The translations under genes and the position numbers were made by a program. Of a stretch of 64,000 nucleotides of DNA, positions 1 through 10,060 are shown piece after piece. The DNA comes from Tillus elongatus (Eukaryota; Arthropoda; Insecta; Coleoptera; Cleridae): the NCBI GenBank assembly GCA_964006375.1, contig OZ023264.1, positions 176,013,510 to 176,077,509 on the forward strand, read 5' to 3'. Below the pieces are notes generated by a model. That model saw nothing but the letters and a program-made list of their open reading frames with translations. It did not search any database and was not told where the DNA came from. Numbering within the stretch: position 1 is the stretch's first letter; the number at the start of each line of letters is the position of its first letter.

Positions 1-352
<352 letters not shown>

Positions 353-1289
353 AATAATATAGAGGATGTTTCAAAAATGATGATCTGTGTTACAGGTGTA
401 CATTCAGTACAAAAAATAAGACTATTTATTTATATAAACATGGGTCCGCAAATGCTTAGTTTTTTAATTACAGCATGTTAAAATTATTTGTTTTTGTCAG
501 TTTTTCACGAATAAGTCCGAGTCAAATTAAAAATTTGACGTGAAAATTGGCATGTGGGGGTTTTCGAGGGCAAGAAATTTAAATATGTTATTGTTAATAA
601 CACTGCTGGCAGAGGGCCCCACCTATAAGACATGGCTCGCATTTAATTGGCTATAATTTTTTGACATCCAGTAATATCGATCTACCGTATAGCTACATTG
701 CAGTCCTTAGCAATTTTAAGCAAAAAATGTATATTTGATCCAAATCTCTCAGACACACCATTTTCGAGATATTTCAATTTTTGTATGTCGATGTCGCTCA
801 AAAATTAATTCTGCGACAAATTATATGAATACATTTTTCACCTTTTAATTGCTATCAGTATGTATAAACTTTATTTTCTTATTTTCTAGTTAAAAATTAA
901 AATACTACCAGAAAAAAGAAGTGACAAGACACAATCATGAAGATAAAATAAAAAGCCATGATAACAAACTATGAACAAACCATTTAAGAAAGTGGTTTCC
1001 ATCGTTACGGGACTTGACTTTTGCGTTTTCGTCGTGACATATACTACATTTGACTTTTACGTATGAGACTACTCACTATTTTTAAGTAATTAATTGTATT
1101 GTCCGTAATTTTTCTAATTAAATATGGAAGTCTTTACCAACAATGAACTAACAGACATGCATGTTATGTATTCACGGGCTTTTGGTAACTGTTATGAGGC
1201 GAAACGACTGTATGAAGAAGCCTTCCTAAATCGGAGAATTCCAGACATAAGGATGTTTCAACGGATTGACATCCGTCTACGAGAAACAG

Positions 1290-1330
1290 GTACATACTTA
1301 CATTATCTAATACATCAATATGTCGCTTTA

Positions 1331-1418
<88 letters not shown>

Positions 1419-1422
1419 CCAG
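1290..1422 (+). other. predicted transposase intron made mostly of (TA)n
   Basis: GT at 1290-1291 and AG at 1421-1422 flank a 133-bp insert, about 84 bp of it the TA tract. Removing it joins ...RLRET-G-TLNKV... in phase 1, giving the uninterrupted transposase sequence expected for the family. The splice assignment is inferred from phase and motifs only. Confidence 0.65.
1333..1416. repeat. (TA)n microsatellite inside transposase intron
   Basis: About 42 TA units inside the predicted intron, ending 6 bp before the acceptor AG. Unlike most tracts here it lacks the modular-element flanks, so it probably expanded independently. Confidence 0.95.
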
Positions 1423-2834
1423 GTACCCTTAATAAAGTTACTGCTGATCAAGGCAGACCACAAAGTGCACGAAATCCTGATTTTGAAGAGGCTGTTCTGG
1501 ATAAATTTGAACAAAATCCAAAAATAAGTATTAAGGAAATGGCCAATCATCTGGGAGCATCCAATGCAACGATATGGCGAGTTCTTCACGAGCAACAATT
1601 GCGTCCATATCACATCCAACGTGTGCAGGCACTATCGCCTGAAAGAGATTTCATACCTCGCCTACAATTTTGCCAATGGTTTCTTCAACATATATAATAA
1701 TGTAGAGAACTTGTTAAATTGTGTATTGTTCACTGACGAGTCTGGATTTAGGCGCGACGGGATCGTCAATTTTCGTAACAGCCATATTTGGGCTGACGAA
1801 AATCCCCACGCAGTTTTTGAAAGGCATCATCAACAGCAATTGTCCTCAGATGTATGTCCTGGAATTGTAGGGTGTAATTTGATAGGACCAATTTTGTACC
1901 TCACAGACTTATCTTGAATTCCTCTAAAACCAACTAAATGGGTTATTAGAAAATGTATCTCTTGACATAAGACATTACCCCCCCCCCCCACATTTCGCCC
2001 TAAATGCCAGAAATTACCTAAGCAATACTTTTGGACGCAGATGTATCGGACGCGGTGGACCTCAGCCATGGCCGGCTAGATTCCCTGGTTTAAATCCTAT
2101 GGACTTTTGTTTATGGGGGCATCTCAAAAGTATTGTTTATGAAGCAAATGTTGAAAATGTTGATGATCTGCAGTAAAGAATTGTACTTGGATGCGAACAA
2201 ATTAGAAATACACCAGAAATATTTCACAGAGTACGACGTTGTATGCTCCGCAGAATACGAAAGTGTATTGAAGTGGAGGACGGCCATTTTAAACATTTAT
2301 TGTAGTTAGGTATCATTAAATGTTATAAACTTTTTTATTTGTTGTTTTATTTGTTGTTAAAATTTGCAGACAATACAATTAATTACTTGAGAAAAATTAA
2401 TTTTTGAGCGACATCGACATACAAAAATTGAAATATCTTGAAAATGGTGTGTCTGAGAGATTTGGATCAAATATACATTTTTGCTTACAATTTATAAGGA
2501 CTGCAATGTAGCTATACGGTAGGTCGATATCACTGGGTGTCAAAAAATTATAGCCAATTGATAGTCTTACAGGTGGCGTCTTCTACCAGCAGTGTTATTA
2601 ACAATAGCATATTTAAATTTGTTGCCCCCAAAAACCCGCTTATGCCAACTTTCACGCCAAAATTTTAATTTGACTCATATTTATTCGTGAAAAACTGACA
2701 AAAATAAATAACTTTAACACGCTGTAATTAAAAAACTAAGCATTTACGGACCCATGTTTATATGAAAAAAATAGTCTTATTTTTTGTGCTGAATGTGCAC
2801 CTGTAACATAGACCATCATTTTTGAAACACCCTG

Positions 2835-3358
2835 TATAGGACATAAGCGAGTGTATTTCCCTGATTTATCCTCCCATACTTTAACATTTTTATAAGAATT
2901 TCGTGTATCATTAGTTAGGCCAATTTTTGTAACAAAAATGACTACTTTTCGTGTAACGAATTATTTTGCAAATTTTCGTGTACATCTTTTTCTGGAAGGT
3001 TTGGGCAATATAGGCAAGTGTAGTTTCTGTGTAAATTGCTTGAGTGGTTCATTGGCCAGGAAACTCAGACCAGTCTTATCGGTACAGTTTTGTTTATTTT
3101 TAATTATTTTTTTAAAATATTTTTTCACAGGATAAAGTTATTTTGATCAATTATGGTATGTGGTTTCTACTATAGATGTTATACTCTCTAACAAATTTGA
3201 TGTCATTTATTAAAAAAAAAAAGATTATTTGGAATCAAAAATAACACAAATTGTACATTATATTTAATGACTACCCGCTGTTTCAATTAATTAATAGTCT
3301 TAGTGACGAAAGTGTAAAAGTGCTAAATGTAATCAATTCTAATTCAAATGTAACAAAA
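2835..3358. other. no gene seen
   Basis: AT-rich sequence with only short open frames (for example 2938-3135) that show no recognisable motif. Confidence 0.5.
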
Positions 3359-3460
3359 ATGGCACGTTTAACCGAAAGGCAAACAATAGAGATATTAGTG
3401 ACAATTAGATATGATGATAGGCTTAGAAGTCATCAGGAAGCATGCGAGTTATTTGATCAA
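3359..3460 (+). pseudogene. mariner-like transposase N-terminus, fragment
   Basis: Starts MARLTERQTIEILVTIRYDD and continues HQEACELFD. This is the first helix-turn-helix segment of the transposase family also seen at 38547 (MRYLTE..EILMTIGYGN). It stops being recognisable after about 34 residues, where a LINE fragment begins. Only a scrap survives. Confidence 0.6.
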
Positions 3461-3476
3461 CATATCAGGGTAATCA

Positions 3477-3612
3477 GGGTAAAACAATCCAATTGCTTGG
3501 ATAAAAGCCCACTGAGGAATAGTGGAGAATGAGCTGGTGGACAAGTTGGCAAAGGATGCTCTAGAGCAAGGCGAAATACTAGATTATAAATGTCCTTATC
3601 AGGACTTATATC
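3477..3612 (+). pseudogene. LINE RNase H C-terminal fragment
   Basis: One frame reads WIKAH-stop-GIVENELVDKLAKDALEQG then ILDYKCPYQDLYPL. This matches the end of the RNase H domain in I/Jockey/R1-type LINEs: a WI.aHcGi.GNE.AD.LAK-like block with a stop where Cys is expected. It runs straight into the foldback repeat at 3616, which may have inserted here. Confidence 0.55.
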
Positions 3613-3615
3613 CAT

Positions 3616-3884
3616 TAAGTGAGTGGTGAACGTGTCGCCACCTAGTTCGGAACCAAGTACTATGTTGTCACGCCCGCTCCAAATAACACAGAGTGTTAAA
3701 AATAGAGACGGTATACAACTAACTAACAATTTAAAAAATTGTTAGCCCTGGCCCATTTCTACCCCAATATAGGGACAAAGTATGTATACCGTCTCTATTT
3801 TTAACACTCTGTGTTATTTGGAGCGGGCGTGACAACATAGTACTTGGTTCCGAACTAGGTGGCGACACGTTCACCACTCACTTA
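3616..3884. repeat. foldback: perfect 101-bp inverted arms
   Basis: Arms 3616-3716 and 3784-3884 are exact reverse complements by eye, separated by a 67-bp spacer. The arm carries GGAGCGGGCGTGACAACATA and GGTTCCGAACTAGGTGGCG. Diverged relatives lie at 20881-21008 and 31660-32136. Perfect identity implies recent formation or conversion. The right arm continues into the hammerhead motif. Confidence 0.9.
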
Positions 3885-4030
3885 GTGTTTTAAGACTGGC
3901 TATACGATAGCCGTGTTATTTTTGGTGCATTTTTGCTACAGTTAGTATGCCGTACTGAAGAGCTCTAATGAGAGCGAAACCGGTCTACGGTTCTAATTGT
4001 TGCGAGAATGCATCTAGTCTGACTTATATT
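3885..4030 (+). mobile_element. hammerhead-bearing repeat unit, right part
   Basis: Continues the right foldback arm: TTAAGACTGGCTATACGATA, the ribozyme, then GCGAGAATGCATCTAGTCTG. The part up to the ribozyme matches 32085-32136, and the part after it matches 31846-31885. The ribozyme therefore sits at the junction between the end of one unit and the start of the next, as in a tandem or pseudo-LTR arrangement. Unit length is inferred as about 335 nt. Confidence 0.6.
3938..4000 (+). ncRNA. type I hammerhead ribozyme
   Basis: All core positions are present. Core 1 is CTGAAGA (3955-3961; fits CUGANGA). Stem II is GCTCT/AGAGC (3962-3966/3971-3975) with loop AATG. Core 2 is GAA (3976-3978), then a short palindromic stem III ACCGGT (3979-3984) and cleavage nucleotide C17 at 3985. 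Stem I is CCGTA/TACGG (3950-3954/3986-3990). An internal loop separates it from a distal helix ACAGTTAG/CTAATTGT (3938-3945/3993-4000). It is open at stem I, hence type I. Very short palindromic stem III is typical of hammerheads in Penelope-like elements and animal retrozymes, which act best as dimers. Predicted cleavage is between 3985 and 3986. The fold was found by reading, not computed. Confidence 0.85.
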
Positions 4031-4157
4031 CATTTTTAAATAGAGCATACAAAGAAAAAGGTCTTTACAATATAAAGGTGAACATAAAGGAATCTATTAT
4101 AAGACAATACAACCTAATATGCCTGTTAAACCTTAGTTTACGAACTTACCATTCACA

Positions 4158-4190
4158 CAATTCACCACCATAACGCACTTGCTGCGTCTA
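4158..4190 (-). repeat. solo terminus A of the modular element
   Basis: CATAACGCACTTGCTGCGTC and flanks form the conserved end sequence of the (TA)n/MITE family, without the rest of an element. The remainder of 4031-5044 holds no recognisable gene. Confidence 0.7.
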
Positions 4191-5044
4191 TACTTATTTA
4201 TACAACACTTTACATGGAGCACTCTGACCTAGTTCTGCCATCTCAATTCTGTGCGTTGTTTAGTTTAACGAATCATTAACTCCAAGAATGGATAAATTAA
4301 TTTCTTTGTGAAATTTTTAGGTCGATTGACTTGTAACCTTTCGAGATGTGGATAAAATGAATTTTAATATACTTTACTTAGACGATTATTTCGCTTGATT
4401 TGTTAAAAATGATTACGTGGCGTGCTTAAATATGAAACTGAATTTGATCAGAATGATTAAATGGAATGTCGGTGTACACTTGATCGCATTAAAAATCTTG
4501 AGATGAAATATTTTGTGGGACGCAAGCGTTTTATATACAGTATATCCAGTTTTATATTAAAAACCTGTCAGAAAGCAATATTGGGGCGCGCAGGAATATT
4601 TCCCAGACGTCATGAATTGTTTAAGCAGAAACTCCATTACATGAGTGGAGGATAATCTAAAGGATTATGTGCGAGAATAACGTTGCGCCGTAAAATAAAA
4701 ATAAATCTGTATACACAGAAGAAAATGTAACCCGGACTTTTCATTTCTGCGAGTTGAGGTTTACATTGCAATCGCCTTGGCCTCTTAACTTCCTTCAGTT
4801 GTAAGTTTTATCAAATGCTTTCACGTCTTAAATCGCTTCAGTTAAAAGGCATGAAAAGTCAGGCTGGGGCTTATACATAAGTAAATATCTTACCGGGTAT
4901 TAGATCAGCTAATTCTAAACAAAATGTTTTACAAATAGCTCTTCTTTTGATAGTAATACACTAAGTAAAAAATTGAAACCCGTGATTAGCACTAATAAAT
5001 TTACTTGGAGTACCCAAATCACCACAATACCTTTTAAAATTTTC

Positions 5045-5225
5045 TAGACGCAGCAAGTGCCTGATCGTAGTGAATTTTTATGAGAATTATACAATATTAG
5101 TATAAAATATTACTAAAATTAACACTTTAAATTTAAACGGACCTTGAAGATTGGATTAAAAGCCCTAATACAGGCTCATTTGAAGAAATTTTCTGGAAAG
5201 TGTTACAATCGATATTTCTCCGTTA
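5045..5225 (+). mobile_element. short internal-deletion derivative of the modular element
   Basis: Terminus A (GACGCAGCAAGTGCCTGATC...) is followed after ~80 bp by the post-TA segment (GGACCTTGAAGATTGG; CTCATTTGAAGAAATTTTC) with no TA tract. The same arrangement recurs at 27635-27790, so it is a repeated derivative and not a one-off deletion. Confidence 0.6.
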
Positions 5226-5769
5226 CTAAAAAAGTCTGGACGCAGCAAGTGCGTTATGGTAGCGAATTTTCCTTAAAATATTTTTAATAGCAAACGTATT
5301 TCTTTGATGAAAACATGCATCAAACTTGGTGGCCTATGTAGTAGAAACAATGTATGATATTTCATCGAAATAACTTTATTGTTTGAAAATATATAAACAT
5401 TTTTCAAAAGTTTGGATGCGGCAAGTGTGCTATGGAAGTCAATTTCCATAAAAATGTTTTTAATAGCAAATGCGAGCAGGCATCAATCTGATTACCGGTA
5501 TAGCCTATGTAGTAGGAACAATGTACTATATTTTATCAAAATTACTTATGGTTTGAAAATATAAAAAAATGTTCCAAAAATAAACTTAAATGTTGACTCC
5601 TAACCAACAAAGTTACGTTAATAGCAAATTGGGTTATTGAAATTTGAAGGATTTAATGAAAATTCGGTAAATTTGCAGATTAGCTCCCGAACGCTTTTCA
5701 AAAAATGGTTTTCAGAAACATTACTAGGACCCCACCTGGATGCTCAAACCACATAAAAAAATTCTTATT

Positions 5770-6335
5770 CACACCCCCCAAGGAAGTTACGGGACTCAGC
5801 GTGACTAGTGGTACTGGGCGGGGTAGGTAGTAAAAAGGATATATGAGGAGAAAATGCGAAGAAAACTGCTTGAAGGCTGTCTATTTGAAGCTATATCCCC
5901 ACTAAATCCTGCCTACCCCGCACAGCACCCCTATTCGCCTCCAGGTCACGTAACTTCCTTGGGGGGATGAACAAGAAGTTTTTTGTTGTTGTTTATGCAA
6001 CGAGGGTGGTTGTATGCACACGAGGTGGGAAGCAAAATGCCTACGACTGGCGGCAGAGGCGGGGGGTTGGCGGGGGGCTGCTTCGTCATGGAGATTTTCC
6101 TTCCCCCTCGCGTGCATACAACCACAAAAAAAAATTTTGTTCCTACCCGCCAAGGAAGTAACGGCACCTGGGGGAATAGGGGTGCTGTGCGGGGTAGGCA
6201 GACTTTTAGGGGAATATGACTTCAAGATGTGAAAAAGACAGCTTCGAAGCCCGTTTTATTCGCATTTTCTGCTCATATTTCGTTTTTACTACCTACCCCG
6301 CCCAGCACCCCTACTCACTCCTAGTCCCGTAGCTT
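5770..6335. repeat. GC-rich nested foldback
   Basis: Arms about 5812-5966 and 6149-6305 are imperfect reverse complements (GGGGTAGGTAG...CCTACCCCGC). The spacer 5967-6148 is itself palindromic around GGTTGTATGCACACGAGG / CCTCGCGTGCATACAACC. Each arm is a small inverted-repeat element (TIR close to GGGGTGCTGTGCGGGGTAGG). Single copies lie at 11850-11990, 47918-48070 and 58930-59075. Much more GC-rich than its surroundings. Confidence 0.75.
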
Positions 6336-7016
6336 CCTTGGGGTGTGTGAACAAGAAATGTTTCTTGGGGTTTGTGGATCCAGGGGGGGCTTAGGCAGGC
6401 ATTTAGGAGCTAAACTGCAAAATTACCGAAAATTCGCTACCAAAACGCACTTACTGCGTCCAGATTTTTTTCTAACAAACTCATCATATTTCGATAAAAA
6501 ATGCAAAAATGCATTAACGAATTTGTTCTAGGAAAATTTGCCTAAAAAAATAATAGACCTTTCAACCATAAACTTCACTAAACCTACAGCGAAAGCATCA
6601 GAGAAAGGGTCTATTTGAAATGAATATTTTGTAAATATTTTAGTATAATGTAGGGCGATGACGGTTGAAACTGAAACTTAAGGGTTTGCATAACACTCTT
6701 CTTGCAACATGTTGTTTCACAATCCGTATTTGTTTCACGTTCTTTGCCTTAACATTGCCAATTTTGACGTTTAAAATTGCGAGTTTGACGTTTTGAGGAA
6801 AACTCAAAAATTTGTTTCTTTAACTGCGCACAACTTTTGTTAGTTCAAATTTATAAAAAGGTTTTTTTCATGTTTGTTATTGAATAGTTAATTTAGTAAA
6901 ACTCACGTTATATCCTTGATAAAGGAATCAATTTTTCCGAAAGCTCGGCATATAATAAAGAGTTTTATTTTGAAACTGACGACTTTCCCACAACTTTTTG
7001 ATAAATAAATAAATAA

Positions 7017-7019
<3 letters not shown>

Positions 7020-7080
<61 letters not shown>
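7020..7080. repeat. (TA)n microsatellite
   Basis: About 30 TA units preceded by a (TAAA)n run; central tract of the long element 5226-7200. Confidence 0.95.
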
Positions 7081-7081
<1 letters not shown>

Positions 7082-7214
7082 GAAACCGATCCCGGATATG
7101 TGTTCTAGGGGGCCCAATTAGAGCTCGTATGAAGAAATTTTTTTAAATTCGAAAGTAGGGATCTCCTCATTAGTGAATTTTTTTAAGAGAATTTACTAAA
7201 ATTAATTTATATTA

Positions 7215-8190
7215 TTATTATCGACTTTAGCCTGAAGGTCTTTCACACTCCCTCAAAGGGGAACATTCACTCATCCCACGTATCTCAGATACCAAAAGGA
7301 CTGAGCTCAGATGGAGCCTTTTCCAAGTTATCGGGCCCTGAACGACAACGCGACACATCCTCATTTCCCAGGAATCTCCGAACGGTATGGGCAGTTGTAA
7401 ATATTACCGCCTTATATCCTTATGAACATACTCTCCAAGACCCAGCCTCTTAATGTTTTCTAGAAGATTCTTAGGAACCACACCAGTTGACGACATAACT
7501 ATTGGAATCACTTGGACACTATCTGCCCTCCACTGTCTCTTTAGTTGTATCTCGAAGTCTCTATACTTAATGGTCTTCTCGTTGTACTTTATCTCTAAAT
7601 TATTAGTATTTGGAATGGCCACATCAATCAGCGTCACTTGGTTGCATGATTTATCCACTATTATTATATCTGGCCTGTTGTGGGCAACTCGTTGATCTGT
7701 GACCACGGTCCGATCCCAGTACAACCTGTATCCTGAGTTCTCCAGAACAGGCTCAGGAGTGTATCTATAGTAGGGCATTTTCAGAACCAGTTCTTGATCA
7801 AGTATATTAGCAACTGCGTTGTGCCTATCTTCATACTCTGTTGCAGCAAACGCTTGACATCCTCCGGTGACGTGCTGGATAGTCTCTGATGACTGACACC
7901 CAAATCTACATTTGTCATCTTGGACCGAATTATCTCCAACTATATACCTCAGGTAGTTTCTTGTTGGGATGACCTGATATTGTACGGCCAGAAAAAACCC
8001 TTCTGTCACTTGAAACATCTGTCCGGACACCAACAAGTAGTCCGACGCCAGTTTGTCGACATGCGCCTGGAAGGTCTCATCAGATGTCGCCCATAGAGAG
8101 GCTTCTGCATCCAAGATTGCAGCTTGTCCTGATCAGTTCGATGGTGACTTTGTATTTCACTTTCTTTTAATTGTAGCGGTGTTGAATCAT
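7215..8190 (-). mobile_element. RLE-type (R2/R4-like) LINE, 3' end copy
   Basis: A 5'-truncated non-LTR retrotransposon. The C-terminal coding region is at 7404-8185. It is followed on the minus strand by ~180 bp of 3' UTR and a short (ATA)n tail at 7215-7225. Simple-repeat tails in place of poly(A) fit several LINE clades. Confidence 0.7.
7404..8185 (-). pseudogene. LINE ORF C-terminus: zinc knuckle + restriction-like endonuclease
   Basis: From 8185 down, one frame reads LQLKESEIQSHHRTDQDKLQ...WMQKPLYGRHL. A frameshift near 8090 enters a 236-codon open stretch. That stretch contains GFFLAVQYQVIPTRNYLRYI, a Cys/His cluster (DDKCRFGC..ETIQHVTGGC), and a restriction-like endonuclease core (RPDIIIVDK...LIDVAIPN, with downstream K..KY). 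The RPD...D layout is characteristic of R2/R4-type LINEs, whose endonuclease lies after the reverse transcriptase. The RT itself is missing. Assignment to a clade within the RLE group is not attempted. Non-functional because of truncation. Confidence 0.75.
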
Positions 8191-8212
8191 CTTTATATGA
8201 AGAGGAGGTGCA

Positions 8213-8655
8213 AATTATTATTATTATTTGATATAAGCGTTACACTTTCTCAGTATTACTACTGGAAACCTTTTGACCAACCCCCCGCGCGCGACGTTGG
8301 GGCTTAGCTCGGTGGATGGGGATGAAATTCATCATATCCCATTATGCCGATATTATCAGTAGAGTCTGACTTCCGGTGCTCCAACACAGCAGACGTGTTT
8401 GAGGTCGCCACTTAACTGAGGTATTTTCGGACTATGTGACATGTCTGCAGCAGAACCGCCCTCTGCCCCACGTTGAGGATGTTATTTGGTAGTCCGAGTT
8501 GCTTTAGATTTCCCATGAAATTTTTGGTGACTATTCCTTCCGCCGATATTGCGAAGGGACATATAGCCACCTTCTGGAGTTTTCATACGTTTTTTATTTC
8601 ATATGCCAAGTTTTCATACTTGGTGATCTTTACAATTTCAGTTTTCTGAATGTTA
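8213..8655 (-). pseudogene. second RLE-type LINE 3' end
   Basis: The minus strand reads KITKYENLAYEIKNV-stop-KLQKVAICPFAISAEG followed by GIVTKNFMGNLKQLGLP, ending near 8406. It aligns by motif with the last ~75 residues of the copy at 7404 (KYRDFEIQLKRQW; STGVVPKNLLENIKRLGL) but is clearly a different subfamily. Its 3' UTR ends in an (ATA/TAA)n run at 8213-8228, directly upstream of the other copy. Confidence 0.6.
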
Positions 8656-8687
8656 TGGGACAGCCGTACAGTAATATCTATGATCAC

Positions 8688-8832
<145 letters not shown>

Positions 8833-9056
8833 CATTATTATTATTAGCTTCTAAATAAGAAATCGCTTTCAGATCTCTAAAGCCTTACGGAAAACTATAA
8901 ATAGCTTACTTTCAGGAAATTTCTCCAAACAATAAATTAGTTTAGTTTAATGTTTGTAGCATGTATTCTAAAATACTTCCTAGGGAATGCTTGCCTCTAT
9001 AAGAAAACACTTTACTAGACTAAAACGTAAAGGCCACAAGAAAACAAGTAATAGTG

Positions 9057-9182
9057 AATATTTTTGACGAATGCATAAAACAAAACTATTTTAGATTTAA
9101 TGATACAGTTTATATTCAAAACAAAGACCTTCCTATGGTATCACCTTTATTCGCTAACATTTTTATGGAAAACTTCCCTGGA
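9057..9182 (+). pseudogene. Penelope-like reverse transcriptase scrap
   Basis: One open frame reads NIFDECIKQNYFRFNDTVYI then QNKDLPMVSPLFANIFMENF. This resembles the Penelope-like RT block C...nyF.F....Y.Q..G.pMGSPLSp.lAnifME. The GSP motif is altered to VSP. Only about 42 residues are recognisable. It matters because Penelope-like elements often carry hammerhead ribozymes, as seen at 3938-4000. Confidence 0.5.
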
Positions 9183-9660
9183 AAAATTTTATATTTTTTT
9201 ACGACAATCTTTGTTCCTTAAAAAATAACACAGTTTTAATGAAATTCTGAGCCAGAGCTCTTATAGAGACTAATACAAACCCAATTTTGGGTTTATAACT
9301 GTATATAAAATTGAGTTATTGACATTTTTTGCTTCAGCAGCCCAAAAGGACAAGATTAAAAGTTCTTGTATAATAAAAATAATGTATTCAACTTCTTTGG
9401 TCAAAAAAATTCTATAAAAATGCAGTAACGTTCTAAAAATTATCAGAACATTTTACCTAAACAATTCAGAAAAAAGTGTTTCACGAAAGCTCGTAAAAAT
9501 TCTAGAAAAATATGCCACAATATATTATTGTAAGAGTTCATTGAAATTTTTCAAAAGGAATTGTTGCGTCAAAACTTGCTATTACAATAATTGTTTCAGG
9601 ACAAGTCTTTAAAAAAAATACTTATTTAGTTATAAACCGTTTTTTTTTTGTAAGAAAAAA
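9183..9660. other. no gene seen
   Basis: AT-rich, with repeated short A/T runs and no recognisable coding or repeat motif. Confidence 0.4.
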
Positions 9661-9796
9661 TTACTATTAGCGAATTTTTATAAGGAAGAATTCGCTAATA
9701 GAGAGGTGACAATGAAAAGCTTTTGAAAATTTTTTTCAGATGAGCGCCAATTTGGGTTCCTAGAACTCAAAAAGGTCCGTAATTTTTTTTTATATG

Positions 9797-9873
<77 letters not shown>

Positions 9874-10060
9874 ATGTATATATGTATGTATCCGAGCGAT
9901 AACTCAAAAAATACTAAACTGATTTCAATCAAACTTGGCAAAAATCATGTCTGGCCAAAAACCGAGGTCGACGTCGTTAATCAGCCTTTATGCTCAAGTT
10001 TTTCCGCTGAAAAATCGGGGCAAACTTTTTGAAACGCTATATTTGTGTAGTATTAGCGTA
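9661..10060 (-). mobile_element. modular (TA)n element, reverse partial copy
   Basis: The terminal hairpin at 9664-9703 (CTATTAGCGAATTT/GAATTCGCTAATAG) is followed by the post-TA segment, the TA tract (9799-9863) and the lead-in (GATAACTCAAAAAATACTAA). The segment after it matches 1-90 in inverse orientation (CCGAGGTCGACGTCGTTAAT). Terminus A is absent. Confidence 0.7.
9799..9863. repeat. (TA)n microsatellite
   Basis: TA tract followed by a short TG/TATG run; central tract of the reversed copy 9661-10060. Confidence 0.95.

Larger units (their letters stand above)
1124..2303 (+). pseudogene. mariner-like (DUF4817/IS630-type) transposase, broken
   Basis: A cut-and-paste transposase remnant. 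The N-terminal helix-turn-helix part (MEVFTNNELTDMHVMYS...) is at 1124-1289. After a predicted intron, reading resumes at 1423 as a second DNA-binding segment (GRPQSARNPDFEEAVLDKF; ISIKEMANHLGASNATIWRV). A frameshift near 1690 precedes the first catalytic Asp (FTDESGF, about 1731-1751) and the WADENPH motif. About 60 bp after GPILYLTDLS (1917 stop) are out of frame. The second catalytic block is replaced by a C homopolymer (1979-1989) before PPHFALNARNYL. The third acidic block (LNPMDFCLWGHLKS) is readable, and the protein tail (HFKHLL) ends near 2303. The block order matches insect DUF4817 transposases. It is non-functional as it stands: it has a frameshift, stops and a damaged catalytic block. 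Confidence 0.85.
362..2834 (+). mobile_element. Tc1/mariner-superfamily element with ~450-bp inverted repeats
   Basis: Inverted repeats lie at about 362-815 and 2398-2834, with ends matching CAGGGTGTTTCAAAAATGATG (the left copy begins GAGGATG). TA dinucleotides flank both ends (360-361, 2835-2836), the superfamily's target duplication. The inverted repeats are far longer than the usual ~30 bp. Between them is a broken transposase. The arms differ by scattered substitutions, so the copy is not very young. Confidence 0.85.
5226..7200 (+). mobile_element. modular (TA)n element, long copy
   Basis: The order is: terminus A at 5239; a degenerate second ~170-bp unit starting near 5410; the GC-rich foldback 5770-6335; an internal terminus A in reverse at 6440-6470; a segment including GACGTTTAAAATTGCGAGTT; the (TA)n tract; the post-TA segment (GATCCCGGATATGTGTTCTA); and the terminal hairpin (about 7163-7195). 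There is no credible coding sequence; short ORFs over the GC-rich part are products of base composition. It is paralogous to 11278-13511 in the same order. Confidence 0.7.

Noticed and set aside
5902..6232. Several overlapping open frames on both strands over the GC-rich foldback
   Set aside because: Open frames follow from high GC and palindromic structure. No frame is conserved in the paralogous copies, and no domain is recognisable.
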